Source of the DNA: Curtobacterium sp. MCBD17_032
GTDB taxonomy: Bacteria; Actinomycetota; Actinomycetes; Actinomycetales; Microbacteriaceae
Assembly (NCBI RefSeq): GCF_003234855.1
Contig: NZ_QKTO01000005.1
Coordinates: forward strand, 124,001 to 188,000
Length of the DNA stretch: 64,000 nucleotides
Direction of reading: 5' to 3'
Below the pieces are notes generated by a model. The model made no database searches. It was not told the DNA's origin and saw only the letters and a program-made list of their open reading frames with translations. Each line of letters starts with the position of its first letter. Positions within the stretch are counted from its first letter, which is position 1. A program made the translations under genes and the position numbers. This document shows, piece after piece, positions 24,385 to 33,787 of the stretch.

Positions 24385-27300
24385 GTGAGCTCACCGCGTT
24401 CCGCCGTCCGCACGAGGTCCGTCCTCGCCGTCACCGCCTCGGCCCTGACCGCGGCCACCCTGCTCGCGCTCGTCGGTCCGCCCGCTGCGTCCGCCACCAC
24501 CGCCGGCGTCCCGCGGTCGCCGACCGACGCGACGACCGCGGCCGTCGGTCACCAGGACGCCGCGACCCGTGCTGCCGGACCGGCCGCCGACGGCGTGCGG
24601 GTCGGTGACGGCTCCTACGCCCCGACCCCGCCGACGACCATCACGGACAGCGCCGACGTGCAGGAGACGCTCGACCAGCGGCTGTACATCGACCCGTCCC
24701 AGGCCGGGGAGCCCGTGCCGACGAACCAGTGGTGGACCGACCTGCTCGTCAGCGAGTACTCCGGCGACATGTGGGCCTACCCGTTCGTGTCGTCGAACAG
24801 CGCCGCGGGCACGAAGGTCACCATCCCGACCCGCTGGAACAGCGACGGCACGGCGATGCGCCTCGAGGCACCCGTCACCGTCGGCGGGACCGTCGAGCCG
24901 ACCCCGGACGCGTCCGACCGCGTGCTCGCCGACTTCGAGGACGGCGTGCCGACGGGCTGGGTCGCCACCGGTGACGCGTTCGACCGGACCGCGTCCGGCA
25001 CCGCGGCGGGGCAGAGCGAGGTCGCCGGATGGCTCGGGTCCCGCTTCCTCGACTCCTTCACCGACGCCGACGGCGACGGCGCGACGGGGACGCTCACCTC
25101 CCCGTCCTTCACGATCGACCGGTCGACGCTCGCCTTCCTCGTCGGCGGGGGCGACCACCCCGACCACGAAGCCGTGCAGCTGCTCGTCGACGGCGACGTC
25201 GTCGCGAGCAGCACCGGGACCGACAGCGAGCGCCTGCGGTGGGACAGCTGGGACGTCTCGCGCTTCCAGGGGCAGACCGCCCGGTTGCGGATCGTCGACG
25301 ACCTCCGCGCCGGGTGGGCACACGTCCTCGTCGACCAGGTGATGCTCACCGACGCCCCGGACGGCCTCGCCGAGCGGTTCTCCACGTCGTTCTCCGCGAA
25401 GCAGGCCGACGCACTCCGCTGGGGCGACTGGAACGTCAGTTGGCGGATGCCGCAGGACGGCCCCGGCGGCCAGTACATGGACGTCACGAGCATGCAGGGC
25501 TCGCCCTACGAGTGGTTCGAGTTCCACGGCATGACGCCCCGGATCACCCTGCAGGAGGGTGCCGAGGTCACCGACGGCGACGGCCAGCCGCTCGACCTGC
25601 CGGTGACGACGGACCGCTTCGAGATCCGCCAGGACGGGCACGTCTTCGGCGTGCACGCTCCGGACCGCACGACCTTCACCCGGACGGGGAACGTGCTCGA
25701 GGCCTCCTCCGGCACGCCGTACCTGGTCCTCAGCGCGGTCCCCGAGACCGGGCTCACGCTGGACGACCTGCACCGGACCGCGTTCGCCGTCCCGCGCGAC
25801 ACGACGATGGCGTACTCCTACGACGCCGCCGCCGCGAACGTCCGGCAGCAGTGGTCGATCGACACCGACACCCTCCAGGGCGACGACCACGACACCGTGC
25901 AGGGCTGGCTGCAGCACCAGTACGCCGACGCCACCACGAACCTGCGCTTCACCGGCGCCACCTACGCGACCCCGCGCGGCACCATGAAGACCACGGTCGG
26001 ACACGACGGGTGGACGCTCGACTACCGGTTCACGGGCATCACGCCGATCGGCGCCTCCCCCGAGGCCGTCGGGGACGACCCGTACTCCGAGGACGTCATG
26101 CGGCGGTACCTGCACGACTACGCCGCGAAGACCACGTACGGCGGCGACACGTACTGGGGTGGCAAGGACGTCCTGCAACTCGCCGAGTACATGACCATCG
26201 CCCGGCAGATCGGTGCCACCGAGGACGCCCGGAAGCTGCAGGACACGCTCGAGACGGCCCTGACCGACTGGTACACGTACACGGACGGCGAGAAGGAGCA
26301 CTTCTTCGCCATGTACCCGACGTGGAAGGCCCTCATCGGGTTCGCCGACTCGTACGGCTCCGCGCAGTTCAACGACAACCACTTCCACTACGGCTACTTC
26401 GCCGTCGCGACGGCGCTCCTCGGCCGGGTGGACCCCGCCTGGGCGGACCGGTACGAGGGCATGGCGACCCTCGTGGTCAAGCAGTACGCGAACTGGGACC
26501 GTGACGACGCCCGTTTCCCGCACCTGCGGACCTTCGGCGTCTGGGAAGGCCGGTCGAACGCGGGCGGTGTGTCCTCCCCCGGGGGCAACAACCAGGAATC
26601 GTCGTCCGAGGCGATCCAGTCGGAAGCCGGCCTGTTCCTGCTCGGCTCCGTCCTCGGCGACGCCGACATGCAGGCCACCGGCGCGATGCAGTACGTCACC
26701 GAGCGCGCCGCCGTCCGCGACTACTGGCAGAACGTCCGCGGCAACCCCGCCTCGGCGTCGTACGACGGCAACGGGGCGTTCCCCGAGGCCTACCAGCACG
26801 GGCAGGCCGGGATCCTCTTCGACTCCGGACAGGCCCACGCCACGTACTTCTCCGGTGACCCCGCCTGGATCTCCGGCATCCAGTGGATGCCGACCGCACC
26901 CTGGTTCGACTACTTCGGATGGGACCCCGGGTTCTCGAAGGCGCTCATGCGGGAGATGATGGCGGCCCGACCACGGGCCCTCGGCCAGGCCGGGGTCACC
27001 GACGGCAACGCCGGCCGGATCCAGATGCTCACGAAGAAGTGGTGGGGCGTCGGGACCTACGGTGACGCGACGATCAGCCGCGACCGCCCGGCCGCCATCG
27101 GTGAGCTGCAGGAGGCGATCCGCAGCGTCGAGGCGAACCACCCCGGGTACGTGACGCAGCGCACCGCCGCGAACCGCCTGTACGACCAGGCCACCGACAC
27201 GCTGCTCGTGTCGGTCGACGACGACGGACGGGTGGTGTTCCCGGACCGGTACTGGACCCCGGACAGGCTGCCGGCATCGCTCGTCCCCGCCGAGCTCGAC

Positions 27301-29877
27301 GGACCGACGGCGGACAAGCTGCCGAAGGACTGGCCGGTGCCGTCGCCGCTCCTGCCGTTCCTCGTCGACGACTTCCGCGCCGACACGGCCACCATCGACG
27401 GGCTGTACGGCGTCGACCTGACCGACCACACGCCCGGCGAGGACACCGCGCACGCCGCGCGGGTCTTCAGCGGCATGGGTGACGCGCTCGGCAACGTCGT
27501 CCTCGGCTTCCTCGGCCAGTACGACCCGGACACCTACGCCGACGTCCACGCCGCACTGTGGGACGCCGAGGACCCGGCCGTGACCGGACAGTCGATGGCC
27601 GGACTCGTCTACCACCAGGCCATGTCGAACCGCACCGTCGGCACCGAGGTCACCGACCGGCACACCTCCGACCCGCTCAGCCAGGTGTTCCGCGCGGCCG
27701 ACGGGACGATCAGCTACGTGCTCGACAACCCCGACACCGTGCAGCACACCTACGACGTGTACGAGGGCACGGAGGTCATCGGGCAGATCGCGGTCCCGGC
27801 GCAGACGCAGATCACGTCGCACCTCGACGCGCACCTGGATGAGATCGAGGTGCACGCCGACGGCGACCCGAAGACGATCGTCCCGGGGTCGACGACCACC
27901 TTCACGGCGACCGGTCGCGACCAGTACGGCGCGACCGTCGACCTCGGCGACGTCACCTGGTCGACCGACGCCGGCACGATCAGCGACACCGGCGTCCTCC
28001 GTGCCGCCGGTCGGTCGGACCGGGCGACGGTGACCGCGACCGTCGGTGACGTGCACGGCTCGGTCGCGTTCCGCGTCGCCCCGGCACCGGTCCTCACCGG
28101 CATCGACGTCACCCCCGGTGTCGACCGTCTCGTCGTCGGCACCCCGCAACGGTTCCGGGCCGCGGGCCACGACCAGTACGGCGACCCCGCAGCACTGCCG
28201 GGGGACGTCACCTGGACCTACACCGGGCCCGGCACGGCCGCTCCCGACGGCACCGTGACGACCACCGGCGCCGGATCCGGGTACGTCGTCGCCACCGGTG
28301 CCGGCGTGGCAGGCACCGGTGTCGAGGGCACCGCCGTCGTGGCGTCCGTCACGGCGATCCCCGACGCCGCGGCCGGTGCCGATGTCGTCGCGAGTTCGAC
28401 CGACGGTGGCAACACCGCCGGCAAGGCCGTCGACGGCGACCGCGGCACCCGGTGGGAGAGCGCGCACGGGGCCGACGACGTCGACTACACGATCGACCTC
28501 GGTCGGCGCACCGACGTCACCACCGTGCAGGTCGACTGGGAGGCCGCCGCCGCCGAGCAGTACGTCGTCCAGGTCAAGGACAGCGCGGACGACGACTGGC
28601 GGGACGTCCGCACGGTCGAGAAGACCACCGCGGACGCCGACACCGTCCAGGTCGGCACGAGCGCCCGGTTCGTCCGCCTGCACATGACGCAGCGTCTGAC
28701 CGGCTACGGCTACTCGATCTGGGAGGTGCACGTGTCCGGCACCCCGGCCGCGTCCGCCGTCCAGGTCGACGACGTGCTGCTCGCTCCGCGGTCGGCGACC
28801 GTCCGCCCCGCCGCCACCGTCGGGCTCCGGGCGTACGGCTTCGACCGCGACGGGTACGGCGGCCTCCTCGCCGCGGACCGACCGGCGTGGTCCGTCGCGG
28901 GCGGCGACGACGTCGGCACGGGCAGCGTCGACGGCGACGGCGTCGTCACCGCCGGACGTGACGGCGGTGTCACCGCGACCGTCACCGCCACCGTCGGCCG
29001 GGCCTCCGCGCAGGCGACCGTCACGACACTCGTCGAGCACGCCGAGGACGGCACGGGCGCGGACGGACCCGGCCCGGACGGACCCGGCCCGTCGCGGGAC
29101 GTCGCGGTCGGCAAGCCGGTGACCACGTCCTCCGACGAGCGCGGTGACCTCGCCGGCCGCAACGCGGTCGACGGAGACGGGTCCACCCGCTGGTCCAGCG
29201 CCGCCCGTGACGACCAGTGGATCGCCGTCGACCTCGGCGCCGTCGTGCCCGTCGACCAGGTCCAGGTCGACTGGGAGGCCGCCTCGGCCGAGGCCTACCG
29301 CATCCAGGTCCGGGACGACCCGCACGGCGACTGGCGGACGGTCGCCGATGAGCAGCACGGCGCGGGCGGCGCTGCGGTCCACGCGCTCCAGGACGTCTCC
29401 GCCCGGTACGTCCGCCTGATCGCGGACCGCCGGCACACGGCGTACGGCGTCTCCCTGTGGGCCCTCCGGGTGTTCTCGACCGAGGGTGCCCCGACCCCCG
29501 ACCTCGCCCACGGCGCGGCCGTCTCGTCCTCGGCCGACGAGGGTGACGGGGTCCCGGCACGCAACGCCGTCGACGGCGACCCCGGCTCCCGCTGGGCGAG
29601 CGGGCACACCGACGACCAGTGGCTCGCGGTCGACCTCGGCGCCGAGCACGAGCTGCACGGAGCCGTCGTGCGGTGGGAGGACGCGTTCGGCCGCGCCTAC
29701 CGCGTCGAGGCGCGGAACGCGACGGACGACGGGTGGACCACGCTCGCGACCGAGACGGACGGCGACGGCGGGACCGACCGCCTCACCCTCGCCGGCTCGT
29801 GGCGGTACGTCCGCCTGCACGGGGTCGAGCGCGCGACGCCGTACGGGTACTCGGTGTACGACCTCGAGATCCGGTAG
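24385..29877 (+). CDS. Secreted GH81 endo-1,3-beta-glucanase, multimodular
   Basis: The 1830-aa exoenzyme has a signal peptide (about 1-45) and a GH81 catalytic region (about 75-1120). Key segments are NQWWTDLLVSEYSGDMWAYP, FNDNHFHYGYF (about 661) and GNNQESSSEA (about 735), which carry the acid Asp and the catalytic Glu of GH81. A beta-sandwich module (about 178-327, with LLVDGDVVASSTG and GWAHVLVDQ) resembling levanase-type accessory domains is inserted in the N-terminal lobe. C-terminally come two Big-like repeats (about 1152-1324), an F5/8C domain, a third Big-like repeat, and two more F5/8C domains. It would cut beta-1,3-glucan of fungal walls or callose. GACAGGAG supports GTG 24385. Confidence 0.9.
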   Translation: MSSPRSAVRTRSVLAVTASALTAATLLALVGPPAASATTAGVPRSPTDATTAAVGHQDAATRAAGPAADGVRVGDGSYAPTPPTTITDSADVQETLDQRLYIDPSQAGEPVPTNQWWTDLLVSEYSGDMWAYPFVSSNSAAGTKVTIPTRWNSDGTAMRLEAPVTVGGTVEPTPDASDRVLADFEDGVPTGWVATGDAFDRTASGTAAGQSEVAGWLGSRFLDSFTDADGDGATGTLTSPSFTIDRSTLAFLVGGGDHPDHEAVQLLVDGDVVASSTGTDSERLRWDSWDVSRFQGQTARLRIVDDLRAGWAHVLVDQVMLTDAPDGLAERFSTSFSAKQADALRWGDWNVSWRMPQDGPGGQYMDVTSMQGSPYEWFEFHGMTPRITLQEGAEVTDGDGQPLDLPVTTDRFEIRQDGHVFGVHAPDRTTFTRTGNVLEASSGTPYLVLSAVPETGLTLDDLHRTAFAVPRDTTMAYSYDAAAANVRQQWSIDTDTLQGDDHDTVQGWLQHQYADATTNLRFTGATYATPRGTMKTTVGHDGWTLDYRFTGITPIGASPEAVGDDPYSEDVMRRYLHDYAAKTTYGGDTYWGGKDVLQLAEYMTIARQIGATEDARKLQDTLETALTDWYTYTDGEKEHFFAMYPTWKALIGFADSYGSAQFNDNHFHYGYFAVATALLGRVDPAWADRYEGMATLVVKQYANWDRDDARFPHLRTFGVWEGRSNAGGVSSPGGNNQESSSEAIQSEAGLFLLGSVLGDADMQATGAMQYVTERAAVRDYWQNVRGNPASASYDGNGAFPEAYQHGQAGILFDSGQAHATYFSGDPAWISGIQWMPTAPWFDYFGWDPGFSKALMREMMAARPRALGQAGVTDGNAGRIQMLTKKWWGVGTYGDATISRDRPAAIGELQEAIRSVEANHPGYVTQRTAANRLYDQATDTLLVSVDDDGRVVFPDRYWTPDRLPASLVPAELDGPTADKLPKDWPVPSPLLPFLVDDFRADTATIDGLYGVDLTDHTPGEDTAHAARVFSGMGDALGNVVLGFLGQYDPDTYADVHAALWDAEDPAVTGQSMAGLVYHQAMSNRTVGTEVTDRHTSDPLSQVFRAADGTISYVLDNPDTVQHTYDVYEGTEVIGQIAVPAQTQITSHLDAHLDEIEVHADGDPKTIVPGSTTTFTATGRDQYGATVDLGDVTWSTDAGTISDTGVLRAAGRSDRATVTATVGDVHGSVAFRVAPAPVLTGIDVTPGVDRLVVGTPQRFRAAGHDQYGDPAALPGDVTWTYTGPGTAAPDGTVTTTGAGSGYVVATGAGVAGTGVEGTAVVASVTAIPDAAAGADVVASSTDGGNTAGKAVDGDRGTRWESAHGADDVDYTIDLGRRTDVTTVQVDWEAAAAEQYVVQVKDSADDDWRDVRTVEKTTADADTVQVGTSARFVRLHMTQRLTGYGYSIWEVHVSGTPAASAVQVDDVLLAPRSATVRPAATVGLRAYGFDRDGYGGLLAADRPAWSVAGGDDVGTGSVDGDGVVTAGRDGGVTATVTATVGRASAQATVTTLVEHAEDGTGADGPGPDGPGPSRDVAVGKPVTTSSDERGDLAGRNAVDGDGSTRWSSAARDDQWIAVDLGAVVPVDQVQVDWEAASAEAYRIQVRDDPHGDWRTVADEQHGAGGAAVHALQDVSARYVRLIADRRHTAYGVSLWALRVFSTEGAPTPDLAHGAAVSSSADEGDGVPARNAVDGDPGSRWASGHTDDQWLAVDLGAEHELHGAVVRWEDAFGRAYRVEARNATDDGWTTLATETDGDGGTDRLTLAGSWRYVRLHGVERATPYGYSVYDLEIR

Positions 29878-29900
29878 GCCCGGAGAGCAGCCATGCCGCT

Positions 29901-29929
29901 GTCGGGCGGTCGGATCGGGACCGCCCGAC
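29901..29929 (+). terminator. Terminator of the GH81 gene
   Basis: An 11-bp perfect stem (GTCGGGCGGTC, 29901-29911, with 29919-29929) starts 23 bp after the stop codon. Confidence 0.6.
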
Positions 29930-29952
29930 CGCCCGCCCGACCGCGACGCGGT

Positions 29953-29972
29953 TACGTCGTCCGACGGATGCC
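29953..29972 (+). promoter_or_regulatory. Conserved motif TACGTC-N4-GACGGATGCC, copy 1
   Basis: The sequence is TACGTC-GTCC-GACGGATGCC. The CGTC/GACG arms form a dyad. Nineteen bases after GATGCC comes GAACCTGG, matched by GAACGTGG at the same distance in copy 2. It lies about 80 bp before ATG 30035. Confidence 0.55.
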
Positions 29973-30034
29973 CGGGCGGGGACGGACCGCAGAACCTGGA
30001 GGGACCACGGCACCCACCACGTCAGGAGCACCGC

Positions 30035-30694
30035 ATGGCCAGCCCCACCCCCGTCCAGACCCTCGGCGTCATCGGCGCCGGCAACGTCGGCTCGCAGATC
30101 GCCCGACGCGCCACGCAGGTCGGCCTGGACGTCGTCGTCGCGAACTCGCGCGGACCGGAGACGCTCGAGGAACTCATCACCGAGCTCGCCCCGCTCGCCG
30201 GTGCCGCGTCGGTGGCCGACGCCGCGAAGGCCGCCGACGTGGTCGTCGTCGCGATCCCCGTCACCGGGTACGCGGCACTGCCGGCGGAGGCGTTCACGGG
30301 CACGGTCGTGGTCGACACCGGCAACTACTACCCGGAGTACTCCGGCCCCGTCGAGGAGCTCGAGCAGGACCAGCACCCCACGACGTCGGAGCTGCTGCAG
30401 CGGGCGCTCCCGGGGGCGTCGGTCGTCAAGGCGTTCAACAACCTCGGAGCCGCCGACGTCACCACGGACGGCTCCCCGGCCGGCACCCCCGGCCGCCGGG
30501 CCCTGCCGGTCGCCGGCGACGACGCGGACGCGAAGGCGGTCGTGAGCGGCCTGCTCGACCGGTTCGGGTTCGACGTCGTCGACGTCGGGCCGCTCAGCGA
30601 GGGGTGGCGGTACGAGCGCGACCAGCCCGCGTACGGCGTCCGACTCGACCGCGACGGCATGACCGCGGCACTCGCCGCGGCACGTCGGTCCTGA
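30035..30694 (+). CDS. NADPH-dependent F420 reductase-like / NAD(P)-binding oxidoreductase
   Basis: The 219-aa protein has a Rossmann motif LGVIGAGNVGSQIARRA, VVVDTGNYYPEY, VVKAFNNLGA and a C-terminal YERDQPAYGVRL. This is the F420:NADP+ oxidoreductase/DR2 family layout (short, no second domain), but the F420 contacts cannot be verified by eye; many members simply reduce small substrates with NADPH. AGGAG precedes ATG 30035. An SDR follows 18 bp later in the same operon. Confidence 0.78.
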   Translation: MASPTPVQTLGVIGAGNVGSQIARRATQVGLDVVVANSRGPETLEELITELAPLAGAASVADAAKAADVVVVAIPVTGYAALPAEAFTGTVVVDTGNYYPEYSGPVEELEQDQHPTTSELLQRALPGASVVKAFNNLGAADVTTDGSPAGTPGRRALPVAGDDADAKAVVSGLLDRFGFDVVDVGPLSEGWRYERDQPAYGVRLDRDGMTAALAAARRS

Positions 30695-30712
30695 CCGGGA
30701 GGCACGGCGATC

Positions 30713-31672
30713 GTGACCGACCTGATCCGCACCCCCTTCCCGGCGTCGGCCACCGCGGCCGACGTGCTCGCCGACGTCGACCTGCACGGCCGGCGGTACC
30801 TCGTCACGGGCGGCGGTTCCGGCATCGGAGCCGAGACCGCCCTGGCCCTCGCAGGTGCCGGTGCCGAGGTCGTCGTGGGCGTCCGCGACCCCGCCCGGGC
30901 CACCGCGACGCTCGGACAGACCGGCCGGACGGCGGGCCGCGTGCACGTCCGCCCGCTCGACCTCGCCGACCTCGCCTCGGTCCGCCGGTTCACCGATTCC
31001 TGGACCGACGATCGTGTCGGTCCCCTGCACGGGGTGGTGGCGAACGCCGGCGTGATGGCGCTGCCCGACCGGCAGCTCTCCGCCGCCGGGTGGGAGATGC
31101 AGCTCGCGACGAACCACCTCGGACACCTCGCGCTCCTGCTCGAGCTCCGCGACGCCGTCGCCGAGTCCGGCGACGGACGGGTGGTGACGGTGAGCTCCAC
31201 CGCCCACCTGCGCTCACCGTTCCACTTCGAGGACCCGCAGTTCGCGGAGCGCCCCTACGACCGCTGGGCGGCGTACGCGCAGTCGAAGACGGCCGACGTC
31301 CTGCTCGCCGTGGGCGTCGCCGAACGGTGGGCGGCGGACGGCGTCACCGCGAACAGCCTCATGCCCGGGTGGATCACCACGGGCCTCCAGCGGCACCTCG
31401 ACGACGACACCCTGCGCGCGATGGGTGCGATGGACGAGGCGGGCAACCGCATCGAGCAACCGTTCTACAAGACGCCTGCGCAGGGTGCCGCCACCTCGAC
31501 GCTGCTCGTCGCCTCACCGCTCCTGTCCGGCGTGACCGCACGGTACTTCGAGGACAACCAGGAGGCCCCGGTGCTCGACGACGGCACGGGTCACGACCGC
31601 GGTGTCGCCCGGTACGCCCTCGACCGGGGGAACGCCGACCGCCTCTGGGAGCTCGGCACGAGCGCGCTCTGA
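30713..31672 (+). CDS. SDR family oxidoreductase (retinol dehydrogenase-like)
   Basis: The 319-aa protein has TGGGSGIG, the NAG motif (VVANAGVMALP), catalytic Ser (VTVSSTAHL) and YAQSK, and an extended C-terminus (EDNQEAPVLDDG) typical of protochlorophyllide-reductase/RDH-like SDRs. GGGAGG lies ten bases before GTG 30713. It is probably co-transcribed with the gene at 30035. Confidence 0.85.
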   Translation: MTDLIRTPFPASATAADVLADVDLHGRRYLVTGGGSGIGAETALALAGAGAEVVVGVRDPARATATLGQTGRTAGRVHVRPLDLADLASVRRFTDSWTDDRVGPLHGVVANAGVMALPDRQLSAAGWEMQLATNHLGHLALLLELRDAVAESGDGRVVTVSSTAHLRSPFHFEDPQFAERPYDRWAAYAQSKTADVLLAVGVAERWAADGVTANSLMPGWITTGLQRHLDDDTLRAMGAMDEAGNRIEQPFYKTPAQGAATSTLLVASPLLSGVTARYFEDNQEAPVLDDGTGHDRGVARYALDRGNADRLWELGTSAL

Positions 31673-31677
31673 GCGGA

Positions 31678-31697
31678 TACGTCAGCTGACGGATGCC
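31678..31697 (+). promoter_or_regulatory. Conserved motif TACGTC-N4-GACGGATGCC, copy 2
   Basis: The sequence is TACGTC-AGCT-GACGGATGCC; CGTCAGCTGACG is a perfect 12-bp palindrome. GAACGTGGGGACC follows 19 bases after GATGCC. It lies five bases after the SDR stop and about 75 bp before the hydrolase start. Confidence 0.6.
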
Positions 31698-31770
31698 GCA
31701 TCGTCGGCCCCGCTGCGAACGTGGGGACCGCCCCACCCATCCCACCGACATCCCGACAAGGAGCAACACC

Positions 31771-32730
31771 ATGGCCGGAAACCCGAAGGGCATCGCCCTC
31801 GAACCCGCCGCGCAGGAGTTCGTCGACGCGACGTCCACCCCGCCCTTCCTCAACGAGCTGCCGCCGGCGGAGGGCCGGAAGGCCGTCGACGCGGTCCAGG
31901 ACACCCCGATCTTCAAGCCCGACGTCGACGAGGAGTGGCTCGAGATCGCGGGCGGCCCCACCGGCACCGTGAAGATCCGCCTCGTCAAGCCGGCCGGCAC
32001 GACGGCGAACCTGCCCGTCATCCTGTACGTGCACGGCGCCGGCTGGGTCTTCGGCGACGCCCACACCCACGACCGACTCGTGCGGGACCTGGCGATCGGG
32101 TCGAACGCCGCCGTCGTCTTCCCCGAGTACGACCGCTCGCCGGAGGCCGGCCACCCGGTCGCCCTCGAGCAGTCGTACGCGGCGGCGCAGTGGGTCGTCC
32201 GCGAGGGCCGTGACAAGGGCCTCGACGCGTCCCGCTTCGCGGTGTCGGGCGACTCGGTCGGCGGCAACATGGCGATCGCGCTGTCGCTGCTCGCCGCCGA
32301 GCGCGGGGACGTCGAGTTCGTCAAGCTCGTGGCGTTCTACCCGGTGACGGACGCCGCGTTCGACACCGGGTCGTACCAGGAGTTCGCCGAGGGCTACTTC
32401 CTCACCCGCGCCGGCATGCAGTGGTACTGGGACCAGTACACGACCGACGAGGCGGTCCGTGCGCTCCCGACGGTGTCGCCGCTCCGCGCGCCGCTCGAGA
32501 CGCTCGCGACCCTGCCCGAGACGCTGGTCATCACCGCCGAGGCGGACGTGCTCCGCGACGAGGGCGAGGCCTTCGCCGCACGGCTGCGCGAGGCCGGCGT
32601 CAAGGCCACGAACGCCCGCTTCGGCGGCATCACGCACGACTTCGTGATGGTGAACTCGCTGCACGACACCGAGGCCGCGAAGCACGCGCTCCTGCTGGCC
32701 ACCGCCTCGCTGCGCACGGCCCTGGCCTGA
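31771..32730 (+). CDS. Alpha/beta hydrolase, HSL/lipolytic family IV-like
   Basis: The 319-aa enzyme has HGAG (88-91) in the oxyanion position, where HGGG is usual, and the nucleophile elbow GDSVGG (Ser162). The Asp is in AEADVLRDE and the His in GITHDFVM. It is expected to hydrolyse short-chain esters in the cytosol. An AAGGAG site precedes ATG 31771. It carries its own promoter motif (copy 2). Confidence 0.87.
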   Translation: MAGNPKGIALEPAAQEFVDATSTPPFLNELPPAEGRKAVDAVQDTPIFKPDVDEEWLEIAGGPTGTVKIRLVKPAGTTANLPVILYVHGAGWVFGDAHTHDRLVRDLAIGSNAAVVFPEYDRSPEAGHPVALEQSYAAAQWVVREGRDKGLDASRFAVSGDSVGGNMAIALSLLAAERGDVEFVKLVAFYPVTDAAFDTGSYQEFAEGYFLTRAGMQWYWDQYTTDEAVRALPTVSPLRAPLETLATLPETLVITAEADVLRDEGEAFAARLREAGVKATNARFGGITHDFVMVNSLHDTEAAKHALLLATASLRTALA

Positions 32731-32737
32731 CGGCGAC

Positions 32738-32768
32738 GGGCGCGGTGGTGACCCGACCCACCGCGCCC
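32738..32768 (+). terminator. Hairpin after the hydrolase gene
   Basis: An 11-bp perfect stem (GGGCGCGGTGG at 32738-32748 with 32758-32768) follows the stop by 7 bp. Its sequence resembles the GC-rich arm of the 927/5991/15029 hairpins but lacks their GACGGGAGG core. Confidence 0.55.
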
Positions 32769-32840
32769 TCCCGTCCGTCCGTCGGTGCGTCCGTCCGACC
32801 GTCCACCAGAGAGCACGACCACGACCACCGAGGAGCAGCC

Positions 32841-33302
32841 GTGACCGAGACACTCGAGACCCTCGTCGCCCGCGAGGAGATCCGCACCCTGCTGGCGACC
32901 TACGCCCGGGGCGCCGACCGCCGCGACGCCCGCCTCGAGGCGTCGGTGTTCACCGAGGACGGCGTCGTCGTCCTCTTCCAGGGCGATCCGTCGACCACCG
33001 AGCCGGTCGACACGATCCGCGGGCGTGAACGCCTCGAGGAGACGTTCGCCGGCCTCGTCGAGCAGTACGACGTGACGACGTACCTCAACGGCCAGTCGAC
33101 CATCCGGTTCACCGGAGCCGACGAAGCCGAGGGCGAGACGTACTGCGTCGCGTTCCACGTCCTGCACGAGGGCTCCGAGCGGACCCTCCTCACGATGTCG
33201 ATCCGCTACCTCGACCGCTTCGTCCGGGTGGACGGCGCGTGGGCGATCGCGGTCCGACACCTGGTGTTCGACTGGACCGACCGCGCACCGTCCCACCCCT
33301 GA
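32841..33302 (+). CDS. SnoaL-like / NTF2-fold protein
   Basis: The 153-aa protein fits SnoaL_4-type domains: LVAREEIRTLLATYARGADRRDA, EDGVVVLFQGD, the pocket-lining TYLNGQSTIRFTG and WAIAVRHLVFDW. Such cone-shaped folds bind or isomerise hydrophobic small molecules. The start is GTG 32841 after an AGGAG. A similar small-fold protein follows, and both sit among oxidoreductases. No substrate can be named. Confidence 0.8.
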   Translation: MTETLETLVAREEIRTLLATYARGADRRDARLEASVFTEDGVVVLFQGDPSTTEPVDTIRGRERLEETFAGLVEQYDVTTYLNGQSTIRFTGADEAEGETYCVAFHVLHEGSERTLLTMSIRYLDRFVRVDGAWAIAVRHLVFDWTDRAPSHP

Positions 33303-33341
33303 CCCCGACCACACCCACCTCCCGACCGTCCGGAGCCCACC

Positions 33342-33710
33342 GTGTCCCAACCCCTCGAGTCCCTCATGCACGCCAACCTGTTCGACGTGTTCGGCGAACG
33401 CGACCCCGACCGTCGACGGGCGGCGATCGAGCGCACCTACGCTCCCGACGTCGCCTTCCTCGACCCCGACGAGGTCGTCGTCGGGCACGATGCCCTGCAC
33501 GCCAAGGCCCAACGCCTGCTCGACGAGGCGCCCGGCTTCGTCTTCTCCCCCGCCGGACCGGTGTACGAGAACCACGGCATGGGGTACCTCGCCTGGCACT
33601 TCGGCCCGGAGGGACAGCCGCCGGTGGTGTCCGGGATGGACATCTGCTTCATCGAGGGCGACGTGATCGCGAAGGTCTACACGCTCCTGACGAGCGCTCC
33701 GCCCGCCTGA
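33342..33710 (+). CDS. NTF2-like / SnoaL-fold protein
   Basis: The 122-aa protein contains LFDVFGERDPDRRRAAIERTYAPDVAFLDPDEVVVG, the opening pattern of SnoaL-like domains, then a hydrophobic core with MGYLAWHFGPEG. It starts at GTG 33342, 39 bp behind the preceding gene, and lies in the same direction as the MarR gene. Probably a small-molecule-binding or isomerase-like protein. Confidence 0.78.
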   Translation: MSQPLESLMHANLFDVFGERDPDRRRAAIERTYAPDVAFLDPDEVVVGHDALHAKAQRLLDEAPGFVFSPAGPVYENHGMGYLAWHFGPEGQPPVVSGMDICFIEGDVIAKVYTLLTSAPPA

Positions 33711-33787
33711 CGGTCGGCCAGCCCGCGCCGGACGCCCTGCCATGATGGTCGGGCGTCCGGTGGTCGGGCGACGGGAGGTGACGGTCG

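Noticed and set aside
24391..29820. An open antisense frame of about 1800 codons opposite the GH81 gene
   Set aside because: It is an effect of G/C third positions; the protein is Arg/Val/Gly-rich without motifs, whereas the + strand has a clear multidomain enzyme.
33748..33771. GGTCGGGCG direct repeat as MarR operator
   Set aside because: The repeats are short, direct rather than inverted and common in this GC-rich DNA.
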